From: Lachancea kluyveri NRRL Y-12651 | Lineage: Eukaryota; Ascomycota; Saccharomycetes; Saccharomycetales; Saccharomycetaceae | Reading direction: 5' to 3' | DNA length: 64,000 nt | Assembly: GCA_000149225.2 (NCBI GenBank) | Contig: CM000690.1 | Span: 682,001 to 746,000, forward strand | Made by a program: the position numbers and the translations under genes | The notes under the pieces: model-generated | The model's database searches: none | What the model saw: only the letters and a program-made list of their open reading frames with translations | Told to the model about the DNA's origin: nothing | Shown: one piece after another, positions 1-10,066 of the stretch | Position numbering within the stretch: the first letter of the stretch is position 1 | How the letters are laid out: each line of letters opens with the position of its first letter

Positions 1-2904
1 AGTGGGTTACCAAACCATTTATGGTTTTCCGCAGTTGAATTTTCAACCATAGTCAGGAACTCTTTAGTTTCACCCAAAAACGAGAAATCTGCACGACAAC
101 ACGCGGGTTTAGCAGGACTCGACATCAGCACCCTACTACCGTTTGGTCAACCTGTGGTAGTCAATAATCACAATCCTGATTCGAAAATACATCCCCGTGG
201 CATCCCTGGATACGCTCTACATCCATCCCGGAACTCTTATGGATATATTATCTATCTTCCATCTTTAAAAAAGACAGTGGACACTACCAATTACGTTATT
301 CTGCAAGACAAGCAATCCAGATTAGACCAATTCAATTACGACGCACTCACCTTTGATGAAGACATAAGTCGACTAACTGCTTCATACAAATCGTTTATCG
401 ATTCAAATGAAATAGAACAGTCATGCGAACTTCACATGGATTCTGATCATAATTTTCAATCTGAGATAGACCATGACACTGACCCCCGGAGAGATGACAG
501 TCCCACAGACCTGATTACAACTGGTTCGTTATCAACTTCTACTCAACCAACGATAATGGAACCCGTACCTACTACTAATGTTCGTGCACCCAAAGAAGTT
601 GACCCGAATATATCCGAATCCAATATCCTTCCGTCAAAGAAGAGGTATAACGTGCCCAATATTCCTGATCCAGACAGTACCTGTTCGGGTGGTACGAATA
701 GACCAGATGTATCTATTGTTATCCCTGCGCACGACTCTGTCACACAACAGTCGAATAAATACAATAATTACGATAAAGTGAGTGATCCAGGTTCATACAG
801 CAATACTGATACCGGCTTCACGAACGTTACAACACCCTGTTTGGGTGGTACCAACAACAAGAATATTCCAGATCTCAACAATCAGACTATCGAGAAAAGA
901 TCGATAAACTGCCCAATTCCTCTAGATGATTCTTCGCAGGGAAGTGAGATACCAAACTATAACACTCCTATTGATACACCAGACACCTACTCTGAACATG
1001 ACGTCAAGGAGTATATTACCGAAGATCTTCCGCTTCCCGAATTACCTCCAGAATCTCCTACCTGTTTCCCCGATGCATTTAAAGAAATTCCACCGATCAA
1101 CTCTCGTCAAACTAATTCCAGTTTGGGTGGTATGGGTAAACCTAATATCTATGCTACTATCGATAGTAAGAAAAGATCATTAGAAGATAATGAAACTGAA
1201 ATTAAGGTATCACGAGACACATGGAATACAAAGAGCATGCGTAGTCTAGAACCTTCAAGACCAAAGAAACGTATACACCTGATCGCAGCTGTAAAAGCAG
1301 CAAAATCGATCAAACCGATACGAACAACCTTGAGATATGATGAGGCAATCACATATAATAAGAATATCGAGGAAAAGGAAGAATACATTCAAGCATACCA
1401 TAAAGAAGTAAATCAATTACTAAAGATGAATACATGGGACACAGACAGATACTATGACAAAAATGAAATAGACACCAAAAAGGTGATAAACTCAATGTTC
1501 ATCTTTAACAAGAAACGCGATGGAACACATAAAGCTAGATTTGTTGCAAGAGGAGACATTCAACATCCTGATACGTACGACTCAGAAATGCAATCTAATA
1601 CTGTACATCATTATGCATTGATGACATCCCTGTCACTTGCATTAGACAATGACCACTACGTCACACAACTAGACATATCTTCGGCGTACTTATACGCAGA
1701 TATCAAAGAAGAATTATACATAAGACCTCCGCCGCATTTGGGTATGAACAACAAGTTAATACGGTTGAGAAAATCACTTTACGGCTTGAAACAAAGTGGT
1801 GCAAACTGGTATGAAACTATCAAGTCATATCTGGTAGACAAATGTGGTATGGAAGAAGTACGTGGATGGTCATGCGTGTTTAAAAACAGTCAAGTAACAA
1901 TCTGTTTATTCGTTGATGACATGATACTGTTCAGCAAAGACTTGAACTCAAACAAAAGGATCATAGAAAAACTAAAGAGACAATATGACACTAAGATCAT
2001 AAACCTAGGTGATAGTGATGATGAAATCCAATATGACATCCTGGGACTAGAAATCAAATACCAGAGAGGCAAGTACATGAAACTAGGTATGGAAAATTCA
2101 TTAACTGAGAAATTACCAAACCTAAACGTACCTTTGAACCCGAAAGGTAGGAAACTTGCCGCTCCAGGGCAACCCGGTCTTTACATAGACCAAGAAGAGT
2201 TAGAACTGGAAGAAGATGATTACAAAATGAAGGTGCACGAAATGCAAAAGCTAATTGGCCTGGCATCGTACGTTGGATACAAGTTCAGATTCGACCTACT
2301 GTACTACATCAACACTCTTGCACAACATATATTATTTCCGTCCAAACAAGTTCTAGACATGACATATGAATTAATACAATTCATATGGGATACCAGAGAT
2401 CGACAACTAATATGGTACAAAAACAGATCTTCGAAACCAGAAAACAAATTAGTTGTAATAAGCGATGCTTCGTACGGAAATCAACCGTATTATAAATCCC
2501 AGATTGGTAACATATTCCTACTCAATGGAAAAGTCATTGGAGGAAAATCAACAAAAGCCTCACTAACGTGTACTTCAACCACAGAAGCAGAAATACACGC
2601 AGTCAGTGAAGCTGTTCCTTTACTAAACAATCTAAGTTATCTCGTACAGGAACTAGATAAGAAACCAATCATCAAATGTTTACTTACTGACAGCAGATCT
2701 ACAATCAGTATAGTTACATCCAAAAATGAAGAGAAATTTAGGAACAGATTCTTCGGCACTAAAGCAATGAGACTCAGAGATGAAGTATCGGACAATAATC
2801 TGTACTTATGCTACATTGAGACCAAGAAGAACATTGCTGATATATTGACAAAACCTCTTCCGATAAAAACGTTTAAGTTGTTAACAAACAAATGGATTCA
2901 TTAG
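1..2904 (+). CDS. Ty1/Ty2-like copia retrotransposon POL (TYB), 5'-truncated by the window edge
   Basis: The reading frame is open from base 1 to a TAG at 2902-2904 (967 codons visible), so the protein begins outside the window. The visible part covers the end of integrase, a long low-complexity linker, reverse transcriptase and RNase H. Seen directly: the copia-type RT active site FVDD at 1909-1920, the LYGLKQSG motif at about 1780-1803, and RNase H residues in ISDASYG (about 2459) and [10 protein letters not shown] (about 2574). The linker has a nuclear-localisation-like KKR motif at 1264-1272. From family knowledge, POL is made as a Gag-Pol fusion by +1 frameshifting and copies the element inside virus-like particles; integrase directs insertion upstream of Pol III genes, matching the downstream tRNA-Leu. 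The similarity to Ty1/Ty2 POL of Saccharomyces is very high over RT-RNase H. No stop or frameshift interrupts the visible part, so the element may be intact. Confidence 0.95.
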   Translation, partial: SGLPNHLWFSAVEFSTIVRNSLVSPKNEKSARQHAGLAGLDISTLLPFGQPVVVNNHNPDSKIHPRGIPGYALHPSRNSYGYIIYLPSLKKTVDTTNYVILQDKQSRLDQFNYDALTFDEDISRLTASYKSFIDSNEIEQSCELHMDSDHNFQSEIDHDTDPRRDDSPTDLITTGSLSTSTQPTIMEPVPTTNVRAPKEVDPNISESNILPSKKRYNVPNIPDPDSTCSGGTNRPDVSIVIPAHDSVTQQSNKYNNYDKVSDPGSYSNTDTGFTNVTTPCLGGTNNKNIPDLNNQTIEKRSINCPIPLDDSSQGSEIPNYNTPIDTPDTYSEHDVKEYITEDLPLPELPPESPTCFPDAFKEIPPINSRQTNSSLGGMGKPNIYATIDSKKRSLEDNETEIKVSRDTWNTKSMRSLEPSRPKKRIHLIAAVKAAKSIKPIRTTLRYDEAITYNKNIEEKEEYIQAYHKEVNQLLKMNTWDTDRYYDKNEIDTKKVINSMFIFNKKRDGTHKARFVARGDIQHPDTYDSEMQSNTVHHYALMTSLSLALDNDHYVTQLDISSAYLYADIKEELYIRPPPHLGMNNKLIRLRKSLYGLKQSGANWYETIKSYLVDKCGMEEVRGWSCVFKNSQVTICLFVDDMILFSKDLNSNKRIIEKLKRQYDTKIINLGDSDDEIQYDILGLEIKYQRGKYMKLGMENSLTEKLPNLNVPLNPKGRKLAAPGQPGLYIDQEELELEEDDYKMKVHEMQKLIGLASYVGYKFRFDLLYYINTLAQHILFPSKQVLDMTYELIQFIWDTRDRQLIWYKNRSSKPENKLVVISDASYGNQPYYKSQIGNIFLLNGKVIGGKSTKASLTCTSTTEAEIHAVSEAVPLLNNLSYLVQELDKKPIIKCLLTDSRSTISIVTSKNEEKFRNRFFGTKAMRLRDEVSDNNLYLCYIETKKNIADILTKPLPIKTFKLLTNKWIH

Positions 2905-2918
2905 ATCTATTACATTAT

Positions 2919-2926
2919 GGGTGGTA
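2919..2926 (+). other. Polypurine tract of the Ty1-like element
   Basis: The sequence GGGTGGTA lies directly against the start of the 3' LTR. It matches the plus-strand priming tract of Ty1/Ty2, which primes second-strand DNA synthesis during reverse transcription. Confidence 0.8.
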
Positions 2927-3248
2927 TGTTGGAACGAAATACAACTATCGACCATCGACTAGTATTCGTGTTACTAGTATATTATCACACACGGTGTTAT
3001 AAGGTGACATAAAGAATGAGAAACAGTCATCTAAGTTAGTGGAAGCTGAAACGCAAGGATTGATAATGTAATAGGATAATGAACCAGAAACATATAAAAG
3101 GAAGAATATTTGTATATAGAGTTATCGACTCCCTTTTCTGGATTCCTAGAAAGACGAGGAGAACTTCTAGTATAACCATATACCAATTATTATAGCCTTA
3201 ATCAAAAATGGAATCTCAACAATTGTCCCAATATTCACCTATTTCTCA
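2927..3248 (+). repeat. 3' LTR of the Ty1-like element (delta-like)
   Basis: This 322-bp LTR starts TGTTGGAA and ends ATTTCTCA, the termini typical of Ty1/Ty2 delta elements. It contains a TATA-like region (ATATAAAAGG near 3091) and, at 3208, the ATG of the GAG frame that Ty1 elements start inside the LTR. It directly follows the polypurine tract. Its left part is nearly identical to the inverted LTR fragment beside it (one difference noticed in 170 bp), so activity was recent. It resembles the solo LTR at 25060-25393 but is 12 bp shorter. Confidence 0.95.
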
Positions 3249-3418
3249 TATATGTTTCTGGTTCATTATCCTATTACATTATCAATCCTTGCGTTTCAGC
3301 TTCCACTAACTTAGATGACTGTTTCTCATTCTTTATGTCACCTTATAACACCGTGTATGATAATATACTAGTAACACGAATACTAGTCGATGGTCGATAG
3401 TTGTATTTCGTTCCAACA
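3249..3418 (-). repeat. Inverted partial LTR interrupted by the Ty1-like insertion
   Basis: Read on the minus strand this is the first 170 bp of the same LTR family, beginning TGTTGGAA at 3418 and running up to the right edge of the Ty element. It stops exactly where the plus-oriented LTR ends. The simplest reading is that the Ty element inserted into an older LTR lying in the opposite direction; the rest of that LTR should lie left of the window. The expected 5-bp target duplication would be TATAT (3249-3253), but its partner is not visible. Confidence 0.9.
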
Positions 3419-3523
3419 AATTGATAGGTTAATGTCACTTACTCTGTTCAGTTCTTCTACCAGTTGCGAGCTTATAGTAATGTTCGATATTATTCTTATT
3501 TGTCTTGCAAAGATTATAAATTG

Positions 3524-3645
3524 GTTGTTTGGCCGAGCGGTCTAAGGCGTCCGATTCAAGATTTTCAGGATCTTTCTCCAGTTTGAAAGCACTGGTGAAT
3601 ACTCGGATATCGTAAGATGCAAGAGTTCGAATCTCTTAGCAACCA
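3524..3645 (+). tRNA. tRNA-Leu(CAA) with intron
   Basis: The gene begins GGTTGTTTGG, and its 3' end AGCAACC pairs with the first seven bases to form the acceptor stem. The anticodon CAA is at 3557-3559. An intron of about 41 nt (about 3561-3601) sits one base 3' of the anticodon, as in S. cerevisiae tRNA-Leu(CAA). The intron contains TTTGAA, able to pair with the anticodon loop in the precursor. The B box GAGTTCGAATC is present at about 3623, and a T run at 3646-3651 is the Pol III terminator. The gene reads UUG codons and is a likely target for the Ty insertion upstream. Confidence 0.96.
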
Positions 3646-5365
3646 TTTTTTCTTATTTTGAACAAGCTCATTTTAGTTGCGACAGAATTTGGTAACATAC
3701 AGCCTTGATATCCTTGTCACAGAGCTACATTTTCGGTAACATCATCTATCTTCTTGGTAGGAAAATATCTTAGAGTATCTTATAAAATTGATGAAAACAT
3801 CACCGAAATGTCTAAAATGAAGTAGAGCATGACTTGCCATTCTTTTCTCTTACAATTTTTTCACACATAGAATATGTATAACTTTGTTACCATGGGTCTT
3901 GTTGTTTCTATCGAGCAGAAATTTCAGGAATTTCACCCAGCTGGTACTTCCCATCATTTCTGATTTAGCAATTGCACTAGGTCTGCGTACAGAAGTACAT
4001 ACAGTGTGCTTAGAAAGTAACAAGAATGCAATGCGCTATTCTCAGCATATCTTCATTTTCTAAATAATTAGTATACGATGAGTGGAGGTATCACTACTAA
4101 CACATTTTGTATATACCACCATATCTGACCCTTCTTTAAGGCCTTTCAAAAATCTCAAAGCATACACAAGCTTTAGAAATGTTTTTTTACGACTTAATGG
4201 AGAAACAGACGCCTTCAGTTTAAGCTGCAAAGTAACCGCAGTATGGACAGAATGATATACCAGAACAGAATAGATATGCTTCCTGAAAGGTATCCTGGGT
4301 AAATGAACAGTTTATGACCTTAGATGAGCGTAAAGGCTAGCTCAACTTATTTTGAGACCACATATTCACAAAATTATCGAAGGATATTTAAAGCTTATCA
4401 GAACTTATAGTGACAATGTATACTTATATGCTCTGTATGCTAGTCTAATAATTTACACCTCGATCTTTAACCCCAGATTGACTATGCACTTATCTAATCA
4501 CTAACTTGTTATGATATATTTGGTGGAATATTGTGTTACTAGACGATGTCCGACAATGAGGCCTTGCCACCATTTCTTTTAAAAAGCAAGATGGTTTCAT
4601 TCCATTTTGTCTCAAATATATTAGGTGTGCCAAATTTTAGGTAATGGAGTAAGCTATACTTTATGATAAGGTTACTCTAGAAGTCATATGGTACATAAGG
4701 CTCTCCCGCCCAGGTAAGAAGAAAAGTAGATAATTTACTGTCACATATTGTCATTTAGATTCCCCCTTCTAGACAACGGACCGTGTTCTAAAACACAATT
4801 GTCGTTGGGAGAAATGGTCGCAGATAACCTAGGGAGTTTGAAATGCAAATACAACAGGCCTAAGTTACTTCTTTTCCTGATTGAAAAAAAAAAAAAAAAA
4901 AAAAAAAAACCTTAATTGCTCTTAGTCAAAATACAAATTGTCTAAAGTCTATTATTATTCGAGGATATATGCATAAAAGCTGGGATCAGGCTTATAGCAT
5001 AAGCTTGAAGAGAAGTTTAGTCACAATTGATCCATTATTCCATGGGATAGCTGGTGGAAACTTGTTTCCCAGAGGCAGTTGCTGCGTGAAACACCAAAAA
5101 AAAAAGGAAAAAAAAAGTGAACTAGAGCAGATATTGACATCAAGACAAAAATCTTCGCGAGTTATCTCAGATTGTTATTAAAAGAACCCATATTGCTAAA
5201 TTTTGTTACCACAGAAATTCTTTTTTAATTCGAGCTTCAATTACTTTATTACTTTGATACTACTTGAGCATAACAAGTTCTTTTCGATATCCCGATGGGT
5301 GTTTAAAAAACCAGTTTGCGAACTCAAGAAAAATTCCAAGAGGTTCAAGAATTGTAGCAAGGTGC
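3646..5365. other. 1.7-kb gene-poor region between tRNA-Leu and IRC20
   Basis: I see no convincing coding region, RNA gene or complete LTR here. The only clear structure is a run of 26 A at 4884-4909. The small open frames at 4969-5181 and 5203-5520 lack recognisable motifs, and the second overlaps the 3' end of IRC20 on the other strand. The space may hold decayed transposon or gene relics, as is common beside tRNA genes. Confidence 0.6.
4884..4909 (+). repeat. Poly(A) run
   Basis: This is an uninterrupted run of 26 A residues. It is a simple repeat with no further evidence of function; poly(dA:dT) tracts commonly exclude nucleosomes in yeast. Confidence 0.95.
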
Positions 5366-8300
5366 CTAATCATCATACTTTTGAAAAAAGCAGTTCCAAA
5401 TATGTTTATCCGAAACACTCTCATCACCAGCATCGTTCATGTCATATTCATCCTCAGATTCATTTTCACTACTGTCACTGTCGCCTGTCCCCCAATGGTC
5501 CCCTTCTAGTTCATATTTAACAGGGTTTTTATTTTTGTTCCTGTTTTTATTGGCCTTCTTCTCCTCCAGCACACATTTATACTTTAAAATATTTTCTTCG
5601 ACGGTGTTTTTCACCATGAAATTCCAAACACATGTTTCCCGTGTTTGTCCAATTCTATGAACCCTGTTTATTGCCTGCAATTCGTCACCATGGTTAATGA
5701 TTGGGTCTAGCAAAAATACGTGCGTAGCGTTAACGAGAGTTAAACCACTGGCTTGTTTCCTAACATTAAGCAATAGACATGTGATATCCGGGCTCTTTTT
5801 GAACTTTTCAACAAACTTTGAGAACTTTGAATGTTTTGTGGTGTTGAAATGTTTGATTGAATGATGTGTCAACACTTTAGACAGAATCTCCAGGAAATCC
5901 AAGTATTGGGAGTAAATAACAATCTGCAGTGGCCCCAAATTTTCGTCTGTGGTTGTTTCTCCATGCTGAATCTTCAAGTATAAGATTAGTTTGACGACAA
6001 AGTCAATTTTCGTACCATAACTCTCCTTAATTGTTAGCTGATTGATCTTATCCAAATGCGGATATATTTGATACTTGTACAAATAAACTGCGTCTGTAGC
6101 AGAGCCAATTTTGGTTTTATCTACCGAGTGCTTTGGTCCATTTTCACCCATACTGCTCTCATTAGATGTGTCTTCCGTTTTTCGATCTTCATCTTGGAGC
6201 TTAAAGCTGTACACCTCAGTAATGTTAGTCTCCATTTTACACAGAGGACAGGCATTCTTATTTCTCAACCAGCTATGAATGCAACTCTTACAGAAGAAAT
6301 GCCCACATTTAATTATGGAACCCATATAGATTTCACTGAAGCAAATTGTGCATGTAAACTTCTTCTTTCGATGCATTGCATCGTTCAACTTAGTTAAAGT
6401 CTCCAGATATTTAATTCTCGAATGAAGACCATTGATTTTTTTCATATTCTCGTGATATTGGAGGTTACCTTTAGTGTTTCTTAAAATATGCGATTTTGCA
6501 GCAGGTTCCAGTTGAATAAGAGACACCAATGAATCCGAAATCTTTTGCAAATAGCTAAAGTAAGCTGTTTTGGCGTTATATATCCCGCTAAATTTTTTCA
6601 AGGAATCTCTCAGCTTCTTATTTTCGCTCTTAATCCGTAGAGCTTCCTTCTCATAACCAAGTAGATATCCTTCAAAATCCTTCTTAGTATTTGGAGTATT
6701 AGCAGAAAGGCTTTTTACGATGCTGACATTTTTCAGATCATCAAATATGGTCTTCAAGGGCATGCCGTCGAGAAGCTTCAATTCCGAAATCAATTCAATA
6801 TGGTAGTCAGAAAATGCCTGTACATTTTTAAATAGGTTCGTTGATAGCTTTATCTCTTCATCGGCTGTCGCCAAATCATCTCTATTAGCTAGTATTCTTT
6901 CAAGACAATCGAGAATAGCAAAGATTTTGTCTTGATCATTAACAGAATTTTCGTAGTCGAGTGCCTTCTCATTTTGATTGTCTTCATCATATTCTTGAAT
7001 AATGGATTTAAATGACAGCTCCTGTAATTGTTTAACTAAATTGTTGTATTGCTGTGATTGGTAGTTCAAGCCTTGGAAAATGAAACACAAGCGTTTGAAG
7101 CACTTTGAAACATTGACATTACTAGAATAATCGGTAGTATCATCAAAATTGATTTCTTTCAGGAAGCAATCCATATCTGGTGAACCACATTCGAGCATAT
7201 TTTTGACATCTAGTATCTCCAGATCTACTCTTTCAATTCTATCGGATAAGATTTCTTTTCTCAAATTTTCGGCGAGGTTGTAATAGTCTTGCTCCAATTT
7301 TTGGTAATTCTCAATCTTTTTCATTTCATCAAAAGAGTACAGCTGCGTATATATTTTACATTCGTGCTCGAGCCCTTTTAATTTCAACTTCTCGTTTTCG
7401 TCATCAACTTTTTCCAATATCTTAGAACCTAAAAAATAATACGCAGTCCCGATAAAAAAAAAGCATTGATGGAGCAAATCCAAATAAAGCTTTTCCTTTA
7501 CTTTTTTTCCAAAATCGGCATCTGTTTCTTTTTTTCCAATAAAAGGTTCATTTTTAATGCTGAATGGGTCCAGCACTCCAAATTTTTCCTTCAAGTCAGT
7601 TAATAATTGATCTTTCACAGCCATAAATACCTCAATGGCTCCCCGCGGATCGTTTTCTATTTCCATCTTAACTTGGCCCGACTGGATTCTCAGCGTAAAG
7701 TTTTCCCTGTAAAGTACATCTATTTTATCATATACTTCACTAGTCATGGAGTTTAAAATATCGTCCATAGTCTGGAGTGTAGTGGAATCATCTTCATTCT
7801 CAAGTCTACCAGCTGAAGCTTTCGGCATCAATGCATGACAACATGTCTTTCTCAACAAGTTTAACCAATAGTTTAATTCGTTAGTCCCAAGGTATGTTCT
7901 TCCTTGGCCCTCTGAAGTGAAACCGGATGCTTCCAGAAAGCTGCTCCACAAGTTTATATAGTTATCTTGCTCAATAGGCGGAAAGTCTAACGGGACAATG
8001 TAGTTGCGTTGTTTGGGAATTTCAACTTGGCTAGCAACGTCATGTTTGGAATGTCGTATACACAAGTCGAATCGTGTAAAAACCTCGAACAAGTCGCCTA
8101 TTTCGAATCTGACACCATTTACCATTCTAAACTTATTGAATTTATGACATGGTGTGTCTCTCTGTCGGTGCAGTTTTGCCAGTTTCGTAGTATTTTGTCG
8201 AACAATATCTACAATTTTAGGAAAATCCTGAAATGGATGAACTTGCAGGTAAGAGAGAACTGTTTTAAAATCAGTTGTGCTGTATATGGGTGTACCAGAA

Positions 8301-9841
8301 ACACCCCAGGTATGAACTCTATGCAATAGGTTTGTACAGCGAGCAGCGTTGGTACTCTCGCCACGTAGCATCTGTACCTCATCCAGGATTATCCTGAAAA
8401 ATTGCATCAATGATAAAGGTGACGAATAGTCGTATTTTGGGAGCATGCCACGACGAGGTCTTGTCGAGGCACTAAATTCCGCATAATGTACTTCAGATGA
8501 GACTGTCGTGTAAGAACAAATGACTAGGTCGTAAGAGGATAACTTATCGACAATAGTACCAATGTTATCGGTATTGAAATGTTTTTTGACCTCCAAAAAC
8601 CCCTGGTAATGGAAGATTGTTATACAGTTATCTCTCACATGGTTTTGGATCTCATCTATCCACTGTTGTAGGATGCTGTCCGGGCATATAACTAGGTTAG
8701 TTTTAACCTTTAGAATTTCTTTTTTATTACCAGAGTTATACATGGTGGATTTCGCTGGGAGGGCTTTTCTTTTGTTGAGCAGTAGTAGAGCCAATATTTC
8801 AATAGTCTTGCCCAGCCCCATCTCTTCAGATAAAACGCCTTTTGCTCTTGTTTCATCGTTTCTCGACTGATGGTACAAGTCCCATGCTTTGTCTAAAGAA
8901 AGGATATAGCCAGTAAATTTATTCCAAAACATAGTAGAACCATCCACAAGCCTCATAGTTTCATATCCAAACGACACATTTATATTCAAGAATTCGCACA
9001 GCTGAGATTCGCTCTCTACATTTTCCGATTCGATAGTGCCAAAAAATCCTTCCTTTTCCAGCATCCAATGGACAGACTGTTCTTGGAACGGTAAAAGCTG
9101 CACAGTAAGTTCAGATTTAGATTCTAAATTAGTAGGTCCAGAAAGCCGTTTTCTTGAAAAGTTTCTCGTCTGATGATTAAACTGCTTTTGAATATAAGAA
9201 TGTAATATCTCATGCTTCATAAAAGGTGTACGGTTTGCAGAGAATAGGATGTCTAGAAAAGTACTGGTTTCATGAGAAAAATTATTCACCGACTGAGGAG
9301 AATAGTTCAGCTTCAAGTCAAAAAATAAAAGCCAACCACCTGCACTGTTAACTCGTAGCGACAATGGCGAACAATCTATTTCTTTGTATTTGTATTGAAT
9401 TCTGGCTGGCGTCGCGGCTGTTGCAAGTCGCTTCTTCCTTTTTTTAGCACTTGATTGTACTCTCAATCTAATATTGGATTGTTTAATTTCCCACTCTGAG
9501 CACTTTTGAGCCACAATTTGCAATGCGCACTTCAACTTATCAGAGCATTTAGTGACATTGCACTTAAATAATGGCACTACGTCTGCCACAACGATTATAA
9601 AAGCAGAATCGTTTACAACATGGTACTGTAGACGTATTGGAGTCTCCAAAAAATCACCCAAGTTCAGCGTGTCCCCTATAGAACATTCAAATATATCTAT
9701 AGACACTTCATTAGGCCTTCTCTTCTTACTCAGAGGCTTTTCCTCAGGCCCTTCCTTTTCCAGGTTCCTCAGAAATGCAAAAATACCTGTTCTTTCCATC
9801 TGATACTCCAGGAGAGTATCATCAACTCTCACAAAGCCCAT
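5366..9841 (-). CDS. IRC20: Irc20-like SNF2 helicase / RING E3 ubiquitin ligase
   Basis: This 1491-residue protein has a split SNF2 ATPase with a RING finger inserted before the second helicase lobe. The Walker A motif GLGKT is near residue 343 and the DExx box reads DEVQ near residue 488. A C3HC4 RING (CTIC...CGHFFCKSC...CPLC) lies at about 1160-1200. The helicase C-terminal lobe carries NRVHRIGQT near 1390-1400, followed by an acidic, Asp/Glu/Ser-rich tail. This order is typical of Irc20 (SHPRH-like), about 1550 residues in S. cerevisiae, a nuclear translocase and ubiquitin ligase linked to recombination and 2-micron plasmid control. Two coiled-coil-rich segments (about 800-1100) separate the lobes. 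The IRC20-RCK2-YEF3-SSP120 order matches S. cerevisiae YLR247C-YLR250W. The start is the first in-frame ATG. Confidence 0.95.
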   Translation of the reverse strand: MGFVRVDDTLLEYQMERTGIFAFLRNLEKEGPEEKPLSKKRRPNEVSIDIFECSIGDTLNLGDFLETPIRLQYHVVNDSAFIIVVADVVPLFKCNVTKCSDKLKCALQIVAQKCSEWEIKQSNIRLRVQSSAKKRKKRLATAATPARIQYKYKEIDCSPLSLRVNSAGGWLLFFDLKLNYSPQSVNNFSHETSTFLDILFSANRTPFMKHEILHSYIQKQFNHQTRNFSRKRLSGPTNLESKSELTVQLLPFQEQSVHWMLEKEGFFGTIESENVESESQLCEFLNINVSFGYETMRLVDGSTMFWNKFTGYILSLDKAWDLYHQSRNDETRAKGVLSEEMGLGKTIEILALLLLNKRKALPAKSTMYNSGNKKEILKVKTNLVICPDSILQQWIDEIQNHVRDNCITIFHYQGFLEVKKHFNTDNIGTIVDKLSSYDLVICSYTTVSSEVHYAEFSASTRPRRGMLPKYDYSSPLSLMQFFRIILDEVQMLRGESTNAARCTNLLHRVHTWGVSGTPIYSTTDFKTVLSYLQVHPFQDFPKIVDIVRQNTTKLAKLHRQRDTPCHKFNKFRMVNGVRFEIGDLFEVFTRFDLCIRHSKHDVASQVEIPKQRNYIVPLDFPPIEQDNYINLWSSFLEASGFTSEGQGRTYLGTNELNYWLNLLRKTCCHALMPKASAGRLENEDDSTTLQTMDDILNSMTSEVYDKIDVLYRENFTLRIQSGQVKMEIENDPRGAIEVFMAVKDQLLTDLKEKFGVLDPFSIKNEPFIGKKETDADFGKKVKEKLYLDLLHQCFFFIGTAYYFLGSKILEKVDDENEKLKLKGLEHECKIYTQLYSFDEMKKIENYQKLEQDYYNLAENLRKEILSDRIERVDLEILDVKNMLECGSPDMDCFLKEINFDDTTDYSSNVNVSKCFKRLCFIFQGLNYQSQQYNNLVKQLQELSFKSIIQEYDEDNQNEKALDYENSVNDQDKIFAILDCLERILANRDDLATADEEIKLSTNLFKNVQAFSDYHIELISELKLLDGMPLKTIFDDLKNVSIVKSLSANTPNTKKDFEGYLLGYEKEALRIKSENKKLRDSLKKFSGIYNAKTAYFSYLQKISDSLVSLIQLEPAAKSHILRNTKGNLQYHENMKKINGLHSRIKYLETLTKLNDAMHRKKKFTCTICFSEIYMGSIIKCGHFFCKSCIHSWLRNKNACPLCKMETNITEVYSFKLQDEDRKTEDTSNESSMGENGPKHSVDKTKIGSATDAVYLYKYQIYPHLDKINQLTIKESYGTKIDFVVKLILYLKIQHGETTTDENLGPLQIVIYSQYLDFLEILSKVLTHHSIKHFNTTKHSKFSKFVEKFKKSPDITCLLLNVRKQASGLTLVNATHVFLLDPIINHGDELQAINRVHRIGQTRETCVWNFMVKNTVEENILKYKCVLEEKKANKNRNKNKNPVKYELEGDHWGTGDSDSSENESEDEYDMNDAGDESVSDKHIWNCFFQKYDD

Positions 9842-10066
9842 CCCTTACTTCCTTAGTCTTAGTAATGTGTTCGGTCCACGAGGAGGAGGAGGGGAGATGA
9901 CTTTCAAATAGAAACATATCTATATATATCGTTTGGTACGTATGATGCATCCTTCCCTTCTGCTCCTATTCCCTCCTTACCAATTTTTTAATGATTTAAG
10001 AGAACGATTGTACACCGAGCTGGAGCTTCGACAAGAAACAAAGACAAATACCCAGCGGGCTGCAGG

